A stretch of 64,000 bases of DNA from Tethya wilhelma (Eukaryota > Porifera > Demospongiae > Tethyida > Tethyidae): positions 1,731,967 to 1,795,966 of the forward strand of contig CAXIPT010000010.1 of the NCBI GenBank assembly GCA_964030475.1, in the 5' to 3' direction. How positions within the stretch are numbered: position 1 is the stretch's first letter; each line of letters opens with the position of its first letter. The notes under the pieces were generated by a model that was given only the letters and a program-made list of their open reading frames with translations, was not told the DNA's origin and did not search any database. Below, one piece after another: positions 46,646-60,500 of the stretch. A program made the position numbers and the translations under genes.

Positions 46646-48430
46646 TTAACACAACAACANTAAATAAAAATATAAAATATAAAATGTGTTGTTGCAACTA
46701 AACGAATGAGACCAACAATTCCATGTGGTTTTCATCAGGTGCGGGACATCAGAAAAAAAAATGTCCTGGTTTTCATCCGTATATGGGTTGGGAGTCTTGT
46801 AACAGATATCAATACTAGAGCTTCCATGCATGGCAAAAAATTTTCGATTAGGTGAAGCACCATCACCTGTCAAAGCAATTACTCTAAACCCTAGCCGTTC
46901 CAAGCGTTCTACAGCTTCCCACATGATAGAGTAAAGTTTGGGACCAGTGATGTCACTGGTGGGAAAATGAACATAAGGGAAACAGAGACTACTAAATACA
47001 CCACGAACCATCACTCCAAGCATGTGTGTAGCAACACTTGGATGAGCGTCTTCTCTCTCCAACTCATCAAACTGATCATTCAGTGTTCCCAATTCAGTAA
47101 AGCCAATTACTTGTGAAGTGTGCTTGTCATATAATAAGTTTTTCGTTACTTTCATTTCATCAAACAGTATAACTACATATGAGTTCCACTTATGTGACGA
47201 ATGTAGTGCAGCTTCATCAGCAAGCATACGGTCAATTAACTTCTGGTTGGAAACCAGGTTTACTTTTAAAGTAGTTGGTATAGTCTCTGAGAGTACAATC
47301 AGACGGTAATTTAATGAGTCCAGAAGTTCGCAGTGAAGTAAGCTGCTGATGACAGAAGTTTCAAGTTTAGACACCATTTTATTAACATGGGATGCCACCT
47401 CATTTGTCTAGCATCTCAGCCTTTTTCTGCTCATCCCAAAACAATCTCCGAAATGTACCCTCAGGAAATTCTTTTGCAACAGAGTCATCATTTTCAGTCA
47501 TAATATATAGAGCAAAGCTCTTCATTAAGTGTTTCATCTACAGCCACACCACTCATTTCTGTAGATTTTTCAATCTTTGATTTTAGTCTTGCTATTTCCT
47601 TCTTGGCGATATTTACTTGGGTACGTAATGATGACATTTTCTTGGTTTTCTGTGGTGTATTTAGAAATCTATCATTAGTGAATTTGCTTGGACTGCCTTG
47701 ATTCTTCCGATTCTTTTTTACCCATTTACTATGTGCCATACGTAGCTGCTTTCGATAATCACAACAAGAGGAACATTTTTCGCCAGTTGTGACTAGTTCA
47801 CAATCAGATGTACGTACAGTGGCTGAAACTATGCCTTTTTTATAAGTAAGCAAAATACCACTTTCTATAGAGATGCTCTTACGTCCCCACTCTTTGTTAA
47901 GAACTTTCCTTTGTGTGCTTTTATCATGTCAACAAATCTGTCATCAAAATTCCCTGGACAATGGTAGAAGCATCAATAATTCCAAGTAGAGTTCTAAAAC
48001 TACCCGAGTCGAGAGATGTAGGAATTCTGGTGATGAGCGTTGAGCTTGTTGGAACTTCATGACCGTAGATAGTCAACTTCCATGATAAGTCAATGTTGAC
48101 TGAGATATTACTGGTGGCCGAGTAGATGATGAGGGTGAAGAGTCGATTTTACATAGCTTTATTGCACTCACATTCCCATCAACTACCTGAGTTGTATCAG
48201 TCCAGGAAGATGGGAGAAATTGTAGCATAGCTAAGTACAAGTCATAAAGCGAGATTAAGCCACTTGATCCAGTGTCACTTTGAGGCTATATGAAACAAGA
48301 TTAGAAATCAAATCGTGGTACGCTTATTGCATAAACAAACATTCTATACCTTTCGGTACTTGTCATTATCACTTCTCTTCTTTTTAGCTTCCCAGTTCTT
48401 CTTTTGACAAAATCGTAGTTTCCTTGGCAT
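46646..48430 (-). pseudogene. P-element/THAP9-like transposase, decayed
   Basis: Reading on the minus strand: exon 48350-48430 (basic, MPRKLRFCQKKNWEAKKKR) with a good donor, an exon from about 48283 with several frameshifts, a 119-codon frame at 47494-47853 with a CSSCCDYRKQLR segment and a coiled coil, then 46646-47398 with the RNase-H-like core. Core motifs seen are LFDEMKV, a IGFTELG strand, TGDGASPNRKFF and FFSDVPHLMKT, which correspond to the acidic catalytic region of P-element/THAP9-type transposases. At least four frame breaks and a single N at 46660 make it inactive as written. An RWHPMLIKWC motif sits in another frame at about 47360-47400. Confidence 0.72.
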
Positions 48431-49019
48431 ACTTAGGAAAACCAAATACGGCAATATTTTGTGATACTCTATCTACAAGAACAACATACATTATATAACA
48501 CCATATTGCTATTCCCAATATATAATACATTGGCTGTGTTTGTGGACAAATATCAGTGTGCACCAGTTGACACTGCTAGCCAAGAAGGAACAGAAACACT
48601 TGACATTTAAGGTGTAAATGGCATTTTAACCGTACTTATTACATCCAGCAAATCGTACAAATATACCAGAAACGGGTCGATTCCTAGTCTAGACCTGACA
48701 GGGCCAACGTAAGTACAAAATGGAGCTAATATTACTACTTTGTAGGTAAGTTATAGGAACAGAAACTCACATTTTACTTGTTTCGACTTCTATTCCAGTG
48801 ACAGCTGCTCAGTGAACCTCTGTTATCGCGCTTCTTCTTCTGTATAAAGTCACGTGGGTACCATTCAAGCTATTAACAACTTTGGAATTTTCTTTCTATT
48901 TGAAGCCACCGATAAAATAGTGGTTGCTTATGTGGTGCTCAAATTCATGGTCAGCAACCAGCCTTGGAATGCAGGTATGACGTCACTTGTACATATCTAT
49001 ATGCATCACGTGATATGCG

Positions 49020-49359
49020 TTTCCAATCCCTCCCCCTTTTCGTTTATCTATGTTGGGACCACCACTATGTTGGAGCTGTATGATATGCTGAAGACATAGC
49101 CCTCATAGCTCCTTCTTTGTCTGCTCTTCGCATTCTTGTGAACATCTGTTCATCTGTCGCTTACCAGCACAGGTTAGTGTTTAATGCTGACAAGACACAA
49201 CTGATTCGTTTTGCCACTCCTGGTCTTTCTGCTTTCTGTTCTCCCAACTTCAGTCTCTTTGGTCAATCATTTACTTTCTCTTCCAAGGTCAACCACCTTG
49301 GCCGCTATCTGAGCCATGATTTATCTGATAATCATGATAATAATCTCCATCAAACATGA
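49020..49359 (+). pseudogene. Reverse-transcriptase fragment (non-LTR type)
   Basis: In one frame a GAV-stop-YAEDIALIAPS segment (degenerate YADD box at about 49084-49095) is followed by LVFNADKTQLIRF and KVNHLGRYLSHDLSDN, which are typical of the palm/thumb of LINE-type reverse transcriptases. It has one internal stop and no flanking domains: a short relic. Confidence 0.75.
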
Positions 49360-50561
49360 TTTTTTAAAATCTTCAATAGAATGTGCATCTTTTTCAACGA
49401 GTTTATCGATGGTTTTGTGTATTTTGTCATACAAACGTCAGCTGTGGTCTTCTTTGTCACTTACGAATTGTCTTGTTTTCTATGAGCTCTAGACCCACAT
49501 TGAGAGTGTGGAGGAGATCACCACCATAACGGTAAAGCACTGTTCCATACTTATTAACACAACATTTATAAGCCATGTGATGCTCTAAGTTTGCAGACAA
49601 CTCTTTCCTCAACCAGGTTCTGGACATAGAATTCTCATATTCAGGTACAAAATTATTCATTTTTACCAGTTGGTGTACCTGATCATTGATGAATGTCTGG
49701 TAGTAGTACAGCGTTTTGCTTCATTAGCATTTGAATCACTTCTGCACATATTTTGGCTGAATGTTCAATTATTTGTTCAAAATCCACACTACTAGTTTCT
49801 GTGTGGTTAATTGTAATTGTTGTCTTTAATAAGCTCATTATTATCACTTACTGTTTCTCCTTGCATGTGTTTTAGTATCACCTGATGCGATTTGTAACAG
49901 GTGAAACAAATAAGGTCATTGGAGGTCTAAACATTTGAAAAATCTGCAATTTTTGTATTAATTCTGGCTGAGGACATTTATGTGCTTTTGTAGTTAACCA
50001 AATGTCTTTTGACAAGTTTTACAGCTCTTGTTATAATGCCCTGGGTCTCTGTAGTGTTCAGTGCACAATCTTATATTATCTTGTGAGCTGTGCATCTACT
50101 GGTAAGTGAAAGATATTACAGAGCAGATTTTTGTCCACTAATGTTGTTAACCTGCAGTTTCATTTGTACAATTAGGGATGAGACATGACTTTGACATATT
50201 TCTTGCTGTAGGATTTTTCTCCATCGTGAAACATATCCATCATTTTCCCCCAGCTTACTAATAGTCTACAAATGCAACTATCACTTTCAATCTGGATTGT
50301 AGATTTGTGTTTTTGTCAATAATTGTATTGTTCTTCCATGATATAGGATGTGTGTACCTGGAGCAATTACCTTGATTACACAAGATGCAAGGACTTCCAG
50401 GATGTATCGATGTTGTTACAAGCCGCACTTGCACGCCGTGTCTTGTTTGACAATTTCCACTGGAACCGGATACTACACACATTGCTAAAATGATAGTGGT
50501 AGAGTAGTAGAGTAGTGGTGTGTTGGTATAGTAAACAATTATGCTAAAGCAAATCACACTT
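49360..50561. other. Intergenic, nothing recognised
   Basis: No reading frame or repeat I can assign. It borders the left inverted repeat at 50562. Confidence 0.4.
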
Positions 50562-50882
50562 ACTGCGAGGGTGGGGTTTGGGCACGAGACTATACGTACT
50601 CAGGCTCCGGTGAGTCAGCGATCTTGTTCTGCCTGATCAGCATTTTACTCCGTGTACTGTGGGTATACCTCCGTAAATGTTGCTGAATCAGTAGAATAAG
50701 ATCCCATGAATAAGATCACTGATTCAGCATTTTCTAGTTCTAACGTTATTCAGGTGATTTCTAATTGCGCGCTTGTTTTCAACCTATTGAGCGCGACTGA
50801 TATTGTGGTCAAATGATTGGAATATGTCAGGGTACGTGTCTATATTATGTATGATGTCAGTAACAGACTTGTATTTATATTT
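50562..50882 (+). repeat. Left ~300-base inverted repeat
   Basis: Starts GCGAGGGTGGGGTTTGGG and matches, in reverse orientation, 60848-61149 almost throughout. Includes an internal palindromic GAATAAGATC pair. The two copies bound the Helitron and proline-rich-gene segment. Confidence 0.85.
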
Positions 50883-50884
50883 TA

Positions 50885-51155
50885 CAAGTAAAAAAAACAT
50901 TGGAAATGTAATGAGACACAGGAATGGGCGGCTAAATCATAAAAAGAACACGAACAGGATGGAATGGCTGTTAGAGTGTGTGCAGAATTCTTCCTGTATG
51001 GGCTGCATTTAGCAATCTCCTTATTGAGTCTCTCATTTTGCCCACAGGAAGAATTCCTTACACACTCTAACAGCCATTCCATCCTGTTTGTGTTCTTTTT
51101 ACGATTTAGCCGCCCATTCCTGTGTCTCATTACATTTCCATGTTTTTTTTTACTT
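50885..51155. repeat. Fold-back element, ~115-base arms
   Basis: Arms 50885-51002 and 51041-51155 are inverted near-copies (few mismatches) around a 38-base loop. It sits directly inside the left inverted repeat. It can fold into a long hairpin; no coding sequence. Confidence 0.85.
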
Positions 51156-51570
51156 GTTTGTTCTCATTTTTCCATAATTCTACAAATCACATTTGAGTTG
51201 GTATGTGTAGCTAGCTACTGAGCTAGTAGTCTGGCAAGCCAGACTACTGAACGGCGGGCTGCTGAGTAAGTTGTGTAGCCTACTGAAGTGAAACACACAT
51301 CTCCACATCTCAGTCATTTGGAGGCAGGAGCTGTATCATAAGATTTGCTTGCCTTTCTATATGTTATGATAATCAAAGTCCTGATTCATCTCTTAAGAAG
51401 AGCAAGAGCATCCAGGTATCACTAAATAGTTCCAGGCAACTTGCATTTAATTCCAAATAACGCACACTTTTGTGCGTGGAAAGGGTAGTCAATTCGAATG
51501 TTCTAGAAGCTAATGAATTATGCATGAGTGTAGAAATTAATGGCGGCNTTTCCCGCTATACGGTAGTTCG
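51145..51570 (+). repeat. Upstream block of the Helitron frame (copy 1)
   Basis: About 51145-51170 and 51330-51570 recur in the same orientation at 62397-62640: TTACTTGTTTGTTCTCATTT, TAGTTCCAGGCAACTTG, AATAACGCACACTTTTGTG and GAGTGTAGAAATTAATGG. It lies just before the first Helitron frame, so it may be its leader or promoter. A single N is at 51547. Confidence 0.7.
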
Positions 51571-51601
51571 ACTAGTACTGTGACAATCCCCTCACTCTTT
51601 T

Positions 51602-52335
51602 GTGTACTTGGTTATAATCAAAACTCGAATGCCTTCCAAAAAGAGAAAACAAAGAACTAAACGAAAACAATACTATGTAACTAATCGAGAAAAGGCTTTG
51701 ACTACACAAAGGAAGTACTATTGCAATGCAGAGAAAGAAAGAGCACGTAACTCTGTAAACTATGTGACTGCAAAAAGGACTAACCCTCAGAGACTGAAAT
51801 CCACTACAAAATATTTGTCACAGAAATGTTATGTGAAACATTTAGCACAATCCCGTCAATCTGCACATGATAGGATGAAAAAAATGTATCATTTAACTAA
51901 ACAAACATCCAGGGTAGCATGCCGGAATAGGCAAAGAAAGTACTACCAAAGGAAGCAGCGTGTAGTTCGTGCCCAACGTAGAAACAGATATGCTCTATAT
52001 GAACTGAGGGGTTTAACTAGAGATGCAATTCTTAAAAACCTTGAAATAAAAATGCGGTTACATAGTACTGAGCTAAAGGCCATTACAAACTGTCTTTGTA
52101 AAGTGCAGAGGGAAGTATGTAAAAAAAACTTTATCCTAAGGTGTTAACTAAAGCTGTTTGCAAGATTGAATTACTGTCAAAGGCATTTCAGACTCGCCGT
52201 ACTCAAGCTAGTAGTTTACTGGGTGCTTGTGGGCACATTGCAGCCTATACATTGAACAATAGGAAAGACTTGGGCGAGGGAGTGCACCACTGTTGTACTG
52301 AGCCGTTTTTTATGATTCTGCTTATCAGCTTGTAA
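51602..52335 (+). pseudogene. Helitron polyprotein, basic N-terminal part
   Basis: A 181-codon frame (51602-52147; internal ATG at 51629 begins MPSKKRKQ) is very rich in Lys, Arg and Tyr, with repeated RKYY-type motifs. It continues after a frame break in 52141-52335. This kind of basic leader precedes the DUF6570/Helitron-N region in animal Helitron proteins. DNA binding is inferred from composition. Confidence 0.6.
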
Positions 52336-52370
52336 AGAGAAAAAAATGTATCCCAATTACTAGAAATGGT

Positions 52371-53532
52371 GTGTGCATTGTAGCAGAAAAGGCTGAATGC
52401 CCTTTAGAAAAAAGGAAAGAAAACCCACATAGGAATTCCAATTGTTATCACTGGAAATGCACACAAGAATGCAAGCCTCTGAGTGATGATGAGCTGAAGA
52501 GCATTGTGTCACTCAGAAAAATCTTTACCAAACCCATTGATATCAGTAAAATTAGGGACAAGCTCGATGTCCTTGACAATGGGTGTCCCTATAACCATGG
52601 TCATTATATCACTGGGTTTAACCGGGATAATGTTGTCGCCAGTACCATTCCAAAGCTTGGTCACCCATTAGTATGCCATGGTGATGATACTGAGTGTACC
52701 AGTAAACTCCGTATTTTGAGAAGTAGTTCTGTGCATTACCCCCTCCTACATCAAATGCTCAAAGATGTTTACAAAGTTCTAAGCAGTCATCACCTTATTA
52801 AAGAACTAGACATGGCATTACGAAATGCAGATGTAACCAAACTCATTGAGCTTACCCATACCATAAGCCTCCATAAACTTGTTACTAAAGATGATGAAGG
52901 TTACATTCAGGGTGTGTCAGAGACTGCCCCAAAGTACAGACAGACTGACATTGAAACCCCACTCCTTCTTGAACATGCTGCCGTTATTGCCAAGTTTGAG
53001 AAGGAACGTGAAGACTATGCTGATATCCCCTGCATGAGCTGTGAGCACTTATGTCAGAGGAAAAATGTTAGTAAAGTCAGTCGATCTGATAGCAAGTTGT
53101 GTAGTGATGTGTGGTATAGGTTGAAGGATTTTGTTGTTGACAGGAATCCAAATGCTCTAAACGAGCAAAATTACCTGTGCACTTATTGCAAATTCAACAT
53201 ACAGAAGAATGTGTTGCCCAATCGCTGTGTTCTGAATGGTTTGGAGACAGTCCCTCCCTCTCTCACCAGAATTACACCAGCTGGATCCTCTGAGTACACA
53301 GCTGATTCAGCTTGCCAAGTGTTATCAAACTGTTGTACGTCTAGGTACTTACACCAAAAAAGTGCCAACATACAACTCTTTGAAAGCATGCAAAGGAACA
53401 ATGTTCTTCCTTCTACTGCCCTTGAAAAAAACAATTGAAACACTTGACCGGACCAAGTTATCAAAACGTTTGGCTGATCCTGAGCTCTATATACCAGGCC
53501 AACTAAAAACAAGGTTGTGTGGTGTAGTCTAG
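52371..53532 (+). pseudogene. Helitron polyprotein, Cys-containing middle part
   Basis: The frame 52371-53280 contains CMSCEHLC and LCTYCK cysteine pairs followed by VLNGLETVP, resembling the DUF6570 region of Helitron proteins. Near 53280 the frame shifts by one base, and the family-like sequence (QLIQLAKCYQTVVRLGTYT, KACKGTMFF) continues in another frame to 53532. The protein is interrupted as written. Confidence 0.72.
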
Positions 53533-55149
53533 TTGACATAAACAAACTTAGGTCAGCAGTTGATAAGCTCAAGCATATCAATTGGCTTTATCAGGATGTG
53601 CAAGATGATGCTGTCGATGAAACAACCCGGCAAGTAGTTGAAGTTGCTAACAGTGCTACTAGCACCATGCTTGAAAGAGCTAATGAAGCTGATATTGCTG
53701 GCCTTCAAGCGTACACAGTGCGTAACCTTGACAACAGGCTACCTCCACACTCTGACATTGATCAGTACAAGATGCTGAGTGTGAAAGAGTATCCCATTGA
53801 TAACAGACAGAGCCACCTTGACTTGCTTTGCTTTCCAACCCTTTTTCCCAATGGTGCTTTTGGCCAGAATCATCAGCGTGAAAAAAAGATCTCCCATGCT
53901 GAGTATGCCAAAAGTAAGCTCTTGAACAAAGACTCTCGATTTCGGAAAAATTCCCAGTATGTGTTTTACCTGCTGTGGCAAAAAGAGATACGGGAATTGT
54001 CTACTGGTATTGAAGCAAATTTGTCAACCATGCTTCAAAGTGTTTGCGGTACAAAGCAATACTGGTTTCTTCGCCAGAGTAAGCTAAAGTGCATTATATG
54101 TGAGGTTGGCCCCCCCCACTCTGTTTCTCACATTCAGTTGTGCAAAGTATGAATCTTCAGACATATCTGAGTATCTGAAGAAAGTCAATGGCATTCCATC
54201 TAGCTCAAATTGTAACATCGGGAAACTTTGTACCGAAGATCCAGTGTCTGTTTCCCGTCAGTTTAGCAACAAATTCCATGCTTTCTTCCAGACAGTCCTT
54301 GCGAAAGGACAAGTATTAGCCTAAGTGTCCCACTACTATTGGAAGAAAGAGTACCAAGCCAGGGGAGCACCTCACTATCATGTGTTGTTGTGGATAGAAG
54401 GTGCTCCTGTGATTGGGGAGGATGATCCCGATGATGTACTTGCCTTTATTCAGGATAGGATCACTTGTCATATTCCTGACGAAAAATCCAATCCAGAACT
54501 GCACAGACTTGTTACACGATACCAAATGTACAAGTGTAGCAATTATTGTCGTAGAAGATGAAAGCTTACTGGCAATACTTTTATGACTATGTGCAAATTT
54601 GACTTTCCCAGACCAGCCTGTGAGTGTGCACGTATCAACCCAGTAGAACAGAGCCTCAAGTCTCGTAGCAAGATCTATGAGCTAGTCAGATCTGAAACTG
54701 AGATACGTGTCAATGACTACAATCCTCTTTTGTTGTATCTCTGGAAGGCTAATGTGGATATTCAGTTTGTTGCTGAAGATTCACTAGCTCTAGCCCACTA
54801 TGTTAGTGGCTATGTGACAAAAGCTGAACTTAGCAATTTGCAAGATGTGTGGAATGAAATAGGAAGCCAAAAATCTGTTTATTCCCAGTTGTTCAGCTTT
54901 GGTCTGAGGAGCCTAAGGTTCAGTGAATGTGGTCTCTATAAGGCTGCTGACCTTGTCCTTGGTGACCGCTTGAATGAAAAGTCTTCTAGTGTCAAATACA
55001 TTGACGTTTCTCTACCCAGCAAACGAAATCACAGGCTTAAGAGCCACAAAGAGCTTGAGAGACTAGCTGATAGTGACCCAGACTCAGACAACGTATTTGA
55101 GCCTTGTCTGGTTTTAGAATTATTACCCTGGGAGGCCTCAGGAACTTGA
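53517..55149 (+). pseudogene. Helitron Rep region (Helitron-like N and HUH)
   Basis: The 53517-54115 frame has LCFPTLFPNGAFG, KDSRFRKNSQYVFYLLWQKE and ANLSTMLQS, matching the Helitron-like N domain. After a frameshift at about 54110, PPTLFLTFSCAKYE and then GAPHYHVLLW appear; the H-Y-H is the HUH metal-binding motif of rolling-circle replication initiators. A stop at 54322 and another at 54559 interrupt it. 54583-55149 has WKANVDIQF and HYVSGYVTKAE, where Helitron Rep proteins carry catalytic tyrosines. Rolling-circle Rep activity is the family role; this copy is broken. Confidence 0.85.
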
Positions 55150-55153
55150 TGAT

Positions 55154-56231
55154 ATGTGTTTGTATGACTTTGTGAAATGCATTGATTGGACAAGCCGGGA
55201 CAAAAGTGGTCAGCGGAATTACAAGCGATTAAACAAACCCCGCTTGCCCAATCACAAACTGTTTGATCCTGAAAGGGAAGACCAGAGAGAAGACTACTTC
55301 TATTCCCTCATTCTTCTCTTTGTTCCTTTCAGAGATGAAAACACTTTGCTTCTCCCTGGTGAAACAGCTGAGCAAGCGTTTGACAGGCTCAAAAATTCTA
55401 GCAGTTCCCTACACCATGAAAAATTGCAAAAGATGCTTAGGGTACAATCTAAGACTTAAGAGATAAACAAAGCCAGAACAAATGATGAAAAGCCTAGTGC
55501 CGAGGACGATGGTCCTCAGGTAGAAGGAGAAGCAAAGTCAGTGATTGATGACATTGTAGATACCACTGATAGCACTATTGATTTAGAATCAGCAGTTGCT
55601 GTGCTTAATTGTGATCATAGACGTGTGTATGAAAATGTGAAAGCCCACTTCATGCATTTGCAAAGACATGAAAATGACCAATGTCATTGTGACTTGAAAC
55701 CACTCCACATGTTCATTAGTGGTGTAGGGGGGACAGGGAAGTCATTCCTCATCCAAACTATCAAGAAAATGATAGTTTCCCTGTGGCCTGAAACTGAACG
55801 TACTTGTGCCATTGCAGCGCCTACTGGTTTAGCTGCTTTCAATGTTGGTGGTGTAACTGTACACCGTCTCTTTAGACTTCCTGTTGTGCATGAAGGTAAA
55901 ACGGTAGGGTACTGGACTCTGTCAAAAGACCTCCACAAACTGCTTAAGACCACCCTTAAAAACACAAAGGCTTTTATTGTCGATGAGATCTCCATGGTCT
56001 CGTCTCTCAATTTAGCCTATGTACATTTGAGACTGGATCAACTGTTTGGCAGAGTGACCAGTGGTTTGGTGGGAAGACCATGCTATTCTTTGGAGATGTG
56101 CTTCAATTACAGCCAGTCAATGGGTAATCCTATTTTTGAAAGAATAGCACAGAAATCCCTCACACTTAGGCTAGGCTGTGCAACCTCTGTAAACATATGG
56201 AGGGATTCAGTTGTTTATGATGAGTTGAATA

Positions 56232-56232
<1 letters not shown>
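55154..56232 (+). pseudogene. Helitron PIF1-type helicase, truncated
   Basis: 55154-55459 has a YSLILLFVPFRDE motif that links Rep to helicase. 55541-56232 has Walker A GVGGTGKS (about 55722-55745), APTGLAAFNVGG, HRLF and Walker B FIVDEISM, as in PIF1-family superfamily-1 helicases. Near 56060 the frame slips (a GKTMLFFGD.LQL-type motif continues in another frame). The coding sequence ends in a GT microsatellite at 56233-56305; the C-terminal helicase motifs are missing. Confidence 0.85.
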
Positions 56233-56268
<36 letters not shown>

Positions 56269-56269
56269 N

Positions 56270-56309
<40 letters not shown>

Positions 56310-57592
56310 TGTGCGTCAATCATGAACTGAACCCCAAGTATATGATGGTGGACAAAGTTAACCACAATCCATGTGGTGACCCAGATTTTTACTCTCAAGT
56401 TTAGCCATAAAGAAGCACAAACTGCTGTACTACAGTATTCTATTTTTTTCTTTCTAGCTTCTATTTAGCATGTAAATGCCACTTTATAGCTAGCAGCATG
56501 CTAAAGTCGATCTGGTTTGAGAATGGCAATAGAAAAAATTTCTAAATATCCAACGGATTTCAAAATTTCAAGCACCATTGGAAATCAAGTGTTTGTTCTC
56601 CCTGTTTTTTGATTGCTTTTCCAGCTTCCTAAAGTCCCAGAAATTTGGATCCACAGGTAGAGCAGCACTTTTCTCAACGATAAACTTATACTACACATTA
56701 TGTATGTATATGTATGTCAAAAGATCTTAAGACATGTAGGTATAATAGATTGTAATTATATTATCCAAACCACTTCATAAAAAACATACAACTATAAGCA
56801 ACTACATACCTACTATAGTATTATGCTATAGTTGGGTCATATTCAGTACCACTGCCAGTTAAAGCAACTATAAGCCAACTAAGTCAAGTACATGCCAACA
56901 TTTACTGTATTTCTTTCTTAGAGTTCAATTCACTAATGTGTCGAGAACCTTTCATTTTATCCATAGAGCTGATTTTACATGTTCTCAGTTCATGGATAGT
57001 TTAGTAACATACACACAAATACAAACACACCCTATCCATACATACCCATACGGACACAACCATAATCACCTGCACATTAATTAAATTGCATTACAATAAT
57101 GGGGTGCTTCTGAATCCTTACAAACAAAAAGTTGACAACACAGATACAACTACACTGTATATGGGAATCACCAAGCCTGGAGGACCACTTTTTTTAGCAC
57201 ACATCAACACTAATAGCTAATTTAACATACAAACATTATGGATCAATCAATACCTGCACATAACCAGTTCCATAAACAATGCACAAACAATACAAGATAA
57301 ACATTCATCAGCTATTGCTGAATAACTTGAATTTCATATTAAAGCCCACCTCAAGCTAACTTTGGATCCAAGAATCAGATTAGAACTATACATTCCTCTG
57401 TAATACATTAACCAACGAAATCACATTTCAGGGGATAGATCATAGTCAGTATAAACAATCAAGAACTTGGTTCTAAACTCACTTTATAGGCTAAGAGTGA
57501 ACTAAGTAGTAGCTAGCCTCAACTGATTCCAAGTGAAGTTCCTACCTTAAGTTTCAAACTGAAATGAAGAGTCTTTGCTATTGGTAGCAATT
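56233..57592. other. GT microsatellite and spacer
   Basis: 56233-56305 is a GT run with one N at 56269. 56501-56640 is a MITE family-1 copy (CTAAAGTCGATCTGGTTTGA start). The remainder before 57593 shows no gene. Confidence 0.6.
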
Positions 57593-60500
57593 ATGTCAGA
57601 CAGCTCCAGCCCTCTCCTACTTGTAGATGTTGGAAATGAAGCAGGACCATCTGGAATTACCACAGATGACCCACTGACTGGCTCAATGCTTCAGCCACCT
57701 ACAAGCCCAGCCTCACTAGCTGATGAGCTGCAAGGTAAATAGTACAATTGTAAACAAGGCCTTTGTTGTACTACAATGATTACATAAGTTTTTGCAAATT
57801 TTTCCATGACATATTATAACACATAATGTTATACAAATGCATTCAAATATCTACCAGTATCATGACAGGGTATATCTAAATACTACAAACAGTTAAACCT
57901 GCACAACACATTGTAAAAAAAATTTTGTACTCGTATAACACTCATACTTTATTGTGCAAATGCATGCAGAACTAGAAAATCTAGGGCAAAGTGGAACTGC
58001 AACTGAAACTGAAAGTATGATACCTATAACTCACTAGCCAAAAACAGCACCGGTTGAACTTTCTTACACAATAATGTCATATTCATATCATTATTGGTGA
58101 CAACTAACCAACACTGCAGATAACGTCTATGACCTTGAAGAACTCTTAGATACTATGAGTCAAACTTCCCCACAAAGTCTACCACCACCGGCAAGTCAGT
58201 TTTCGACTCAACCACCAACTCCAGTTACACCGCTGCTGCCACCACAAACGAGGCCTGCAATGCTGAGGAGTGTTTGTGGTAGACCTCCCACTCCATTTCC
58301 TCTTCCTCATCCAATGATGCCCCAGGCTCCAAACATGATGAGGAGCATTTATGGCAGGCCTCCACCTCCGTTTCCAGTTTCATTTATACACCAATTCCCA
58401 ATGATGAGAAGGAATGCTTACAATAGGCCTCCAATGATGCCTCAGCCACCACCAATAAATCCCCAACAGTGGTCACCTGCAGGAATGCAAAGACGTCGAC
58501 GTCGATATCAACAACGTCAATGTCGAGCACCCTTGTTCATTGTAAGTGTACATGTAGTACAATAATTATCACTATGGTTACTACCTGATTTGATTACATA
58601 GACTGTACTCAATGGTACTGGCTCTAATGTAGTTACAGCAAATCCAGATACTACCGTAGATGAGGAAATTTTCATAGTTCTAAATTTCACATGACGTTAT
58701 ATTTACAAAAATTGTAATCTACATAAATTTTAACATGAAATTCTGAACATGTAACCTTTTAAAAAAACTTTTTGTATGTATCATATTTACGAAAATTAAT
58801 ATCCGAAAAAATTTATTACGAAATATTTTCAACACAAAAATTTCCCAATCTACAGTACATAACTCTACAATACAAAAGCAATAGGAAAGCATACCAACTG
58901 CCATATTTCTAGACACAGCGATAATTATAATAGTCATGCAGGTATTTGATCAGTTTCCACCAAAAGCTGCCCAAGCTTATTAAGCACTCAATGGTGGGAA
59001 ACTTAATACAATGTTTTCCTATCCCCCAAGTACCGAAATTATTGACAAAACCAGAGGGGCTACAAGCTTTACCTATTTAAATGAAGGCACCAAGGTGCTT
59101 AACCCTTGGCGCTCTAGCAATAAAATACATTGTTTCACATAACAATCTAGCTTCCAGTACAGTAACAGTGGAGCCAGCAGAGGATACTAGCTACAATTAC
59201 TATTATAACCACTGATAAGGACGGATGCCCTGCCCGGCAGACCAGGAGGCTAGTAGTGGCAGCCTGACCAGCTACACAGAGAATACTTGGTCACTAACAA
59301 TGATCTGATTATCTAAATGTTAACTGCAAAGATATAGTTAGAGTACTAGCACTGACTGTACTAGCTGGTAAGTTCACATAATATAAACATGACTCAGTGA
59401 TCAAGTTGTTCATCAGCCTATCATCAGCTCTGTCATGTCATGGATTCATTAAAAACATGCTTATAATATGCCAAATCAGCGTGATTAATAAGAGTATAGT
59501 ATTATTGCGTGCTAAATTTACCTACAAAGTAAGTTAGTTGCCTCTCAACTCTTGCATGTGCTTCTGCCAACTGAAACTAGTCTATTCTAAATAACGCACA
59601 CTAAGAAATGGGCATGAATAGCAGGTGTGGCCTCGAAGCTTAACGCTCAGAGAGGCTGAAAAGCCTCAAATCTCAGGAACTACAAGGTTTTGTTGAATGC
59701 TACGTGTAATTTTTTTAGATAATATCGATTATGTTACCTTGGTGTGCCGCTTTTGAAGACTGGGCATTCCGTTCTTGAGATATAGAGTGCAGAAAAATCT
59801 GTCTGACAGACAGACAGACAGACATACAAAACGACTACCGTAACCCTTGCTGCACATGCGCGCGCCAAGGGTTAATAAATAGCATAAACAACGCAACTAC
59901 ATACTGCTAGCATTGAACCGACCATGTAGCTGTTCCAAAGACAGTGGTGGCAGAAGCTCAGGGGTGAAATCCACTTCAAGTCACAAAGGGACAATATAGT
60001 TTGCCATAGGAAGACTCAGTTGTTCCAGAGCAATATTAGTCCGAGCAAAAACATGGCTATTCTTTGCTTACAAATGCCTGAACCATACATCACGTGATGA
60101 ATGCTCAGCTCACGTGCTCATAGCTATATAGGTCAAAGTCAGGCGCTAGGCTCCTCCTTCGCAAATATTTTTTCTTTCCTTCCTTATTTTCGAAAAAATT
60201 ATTCGCGAAGGAGGAGCCTTTGGTAGAGTGACAATGCTTGCGCGTAATTATTTATAATTATTATGATTGTCAGCTTCACTTTAACAGGGGTTGGCAATTC
60301 CCATATGTTCTGTACTTGGAGCCGCGACCGCGGTCAAGATCTTGACCCTCCAAAATTTCAATTTTGACCATTGACTGTGGCTAAAATTTGATTTTGACCA
60401 TTGACTGCGCAGTAAAATTTGCGCTTGACTGACGACCTTTACCAATTTTGATCGTTTAAATTTCATTTTGACTGTTGACCAGCACTAAAATCTCATTTTG

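Noticed and set aside
50802..51130. Short mirrored frames on both strands
   Set aside because: They are produced by the arms of the fold-back element and have no independent support.
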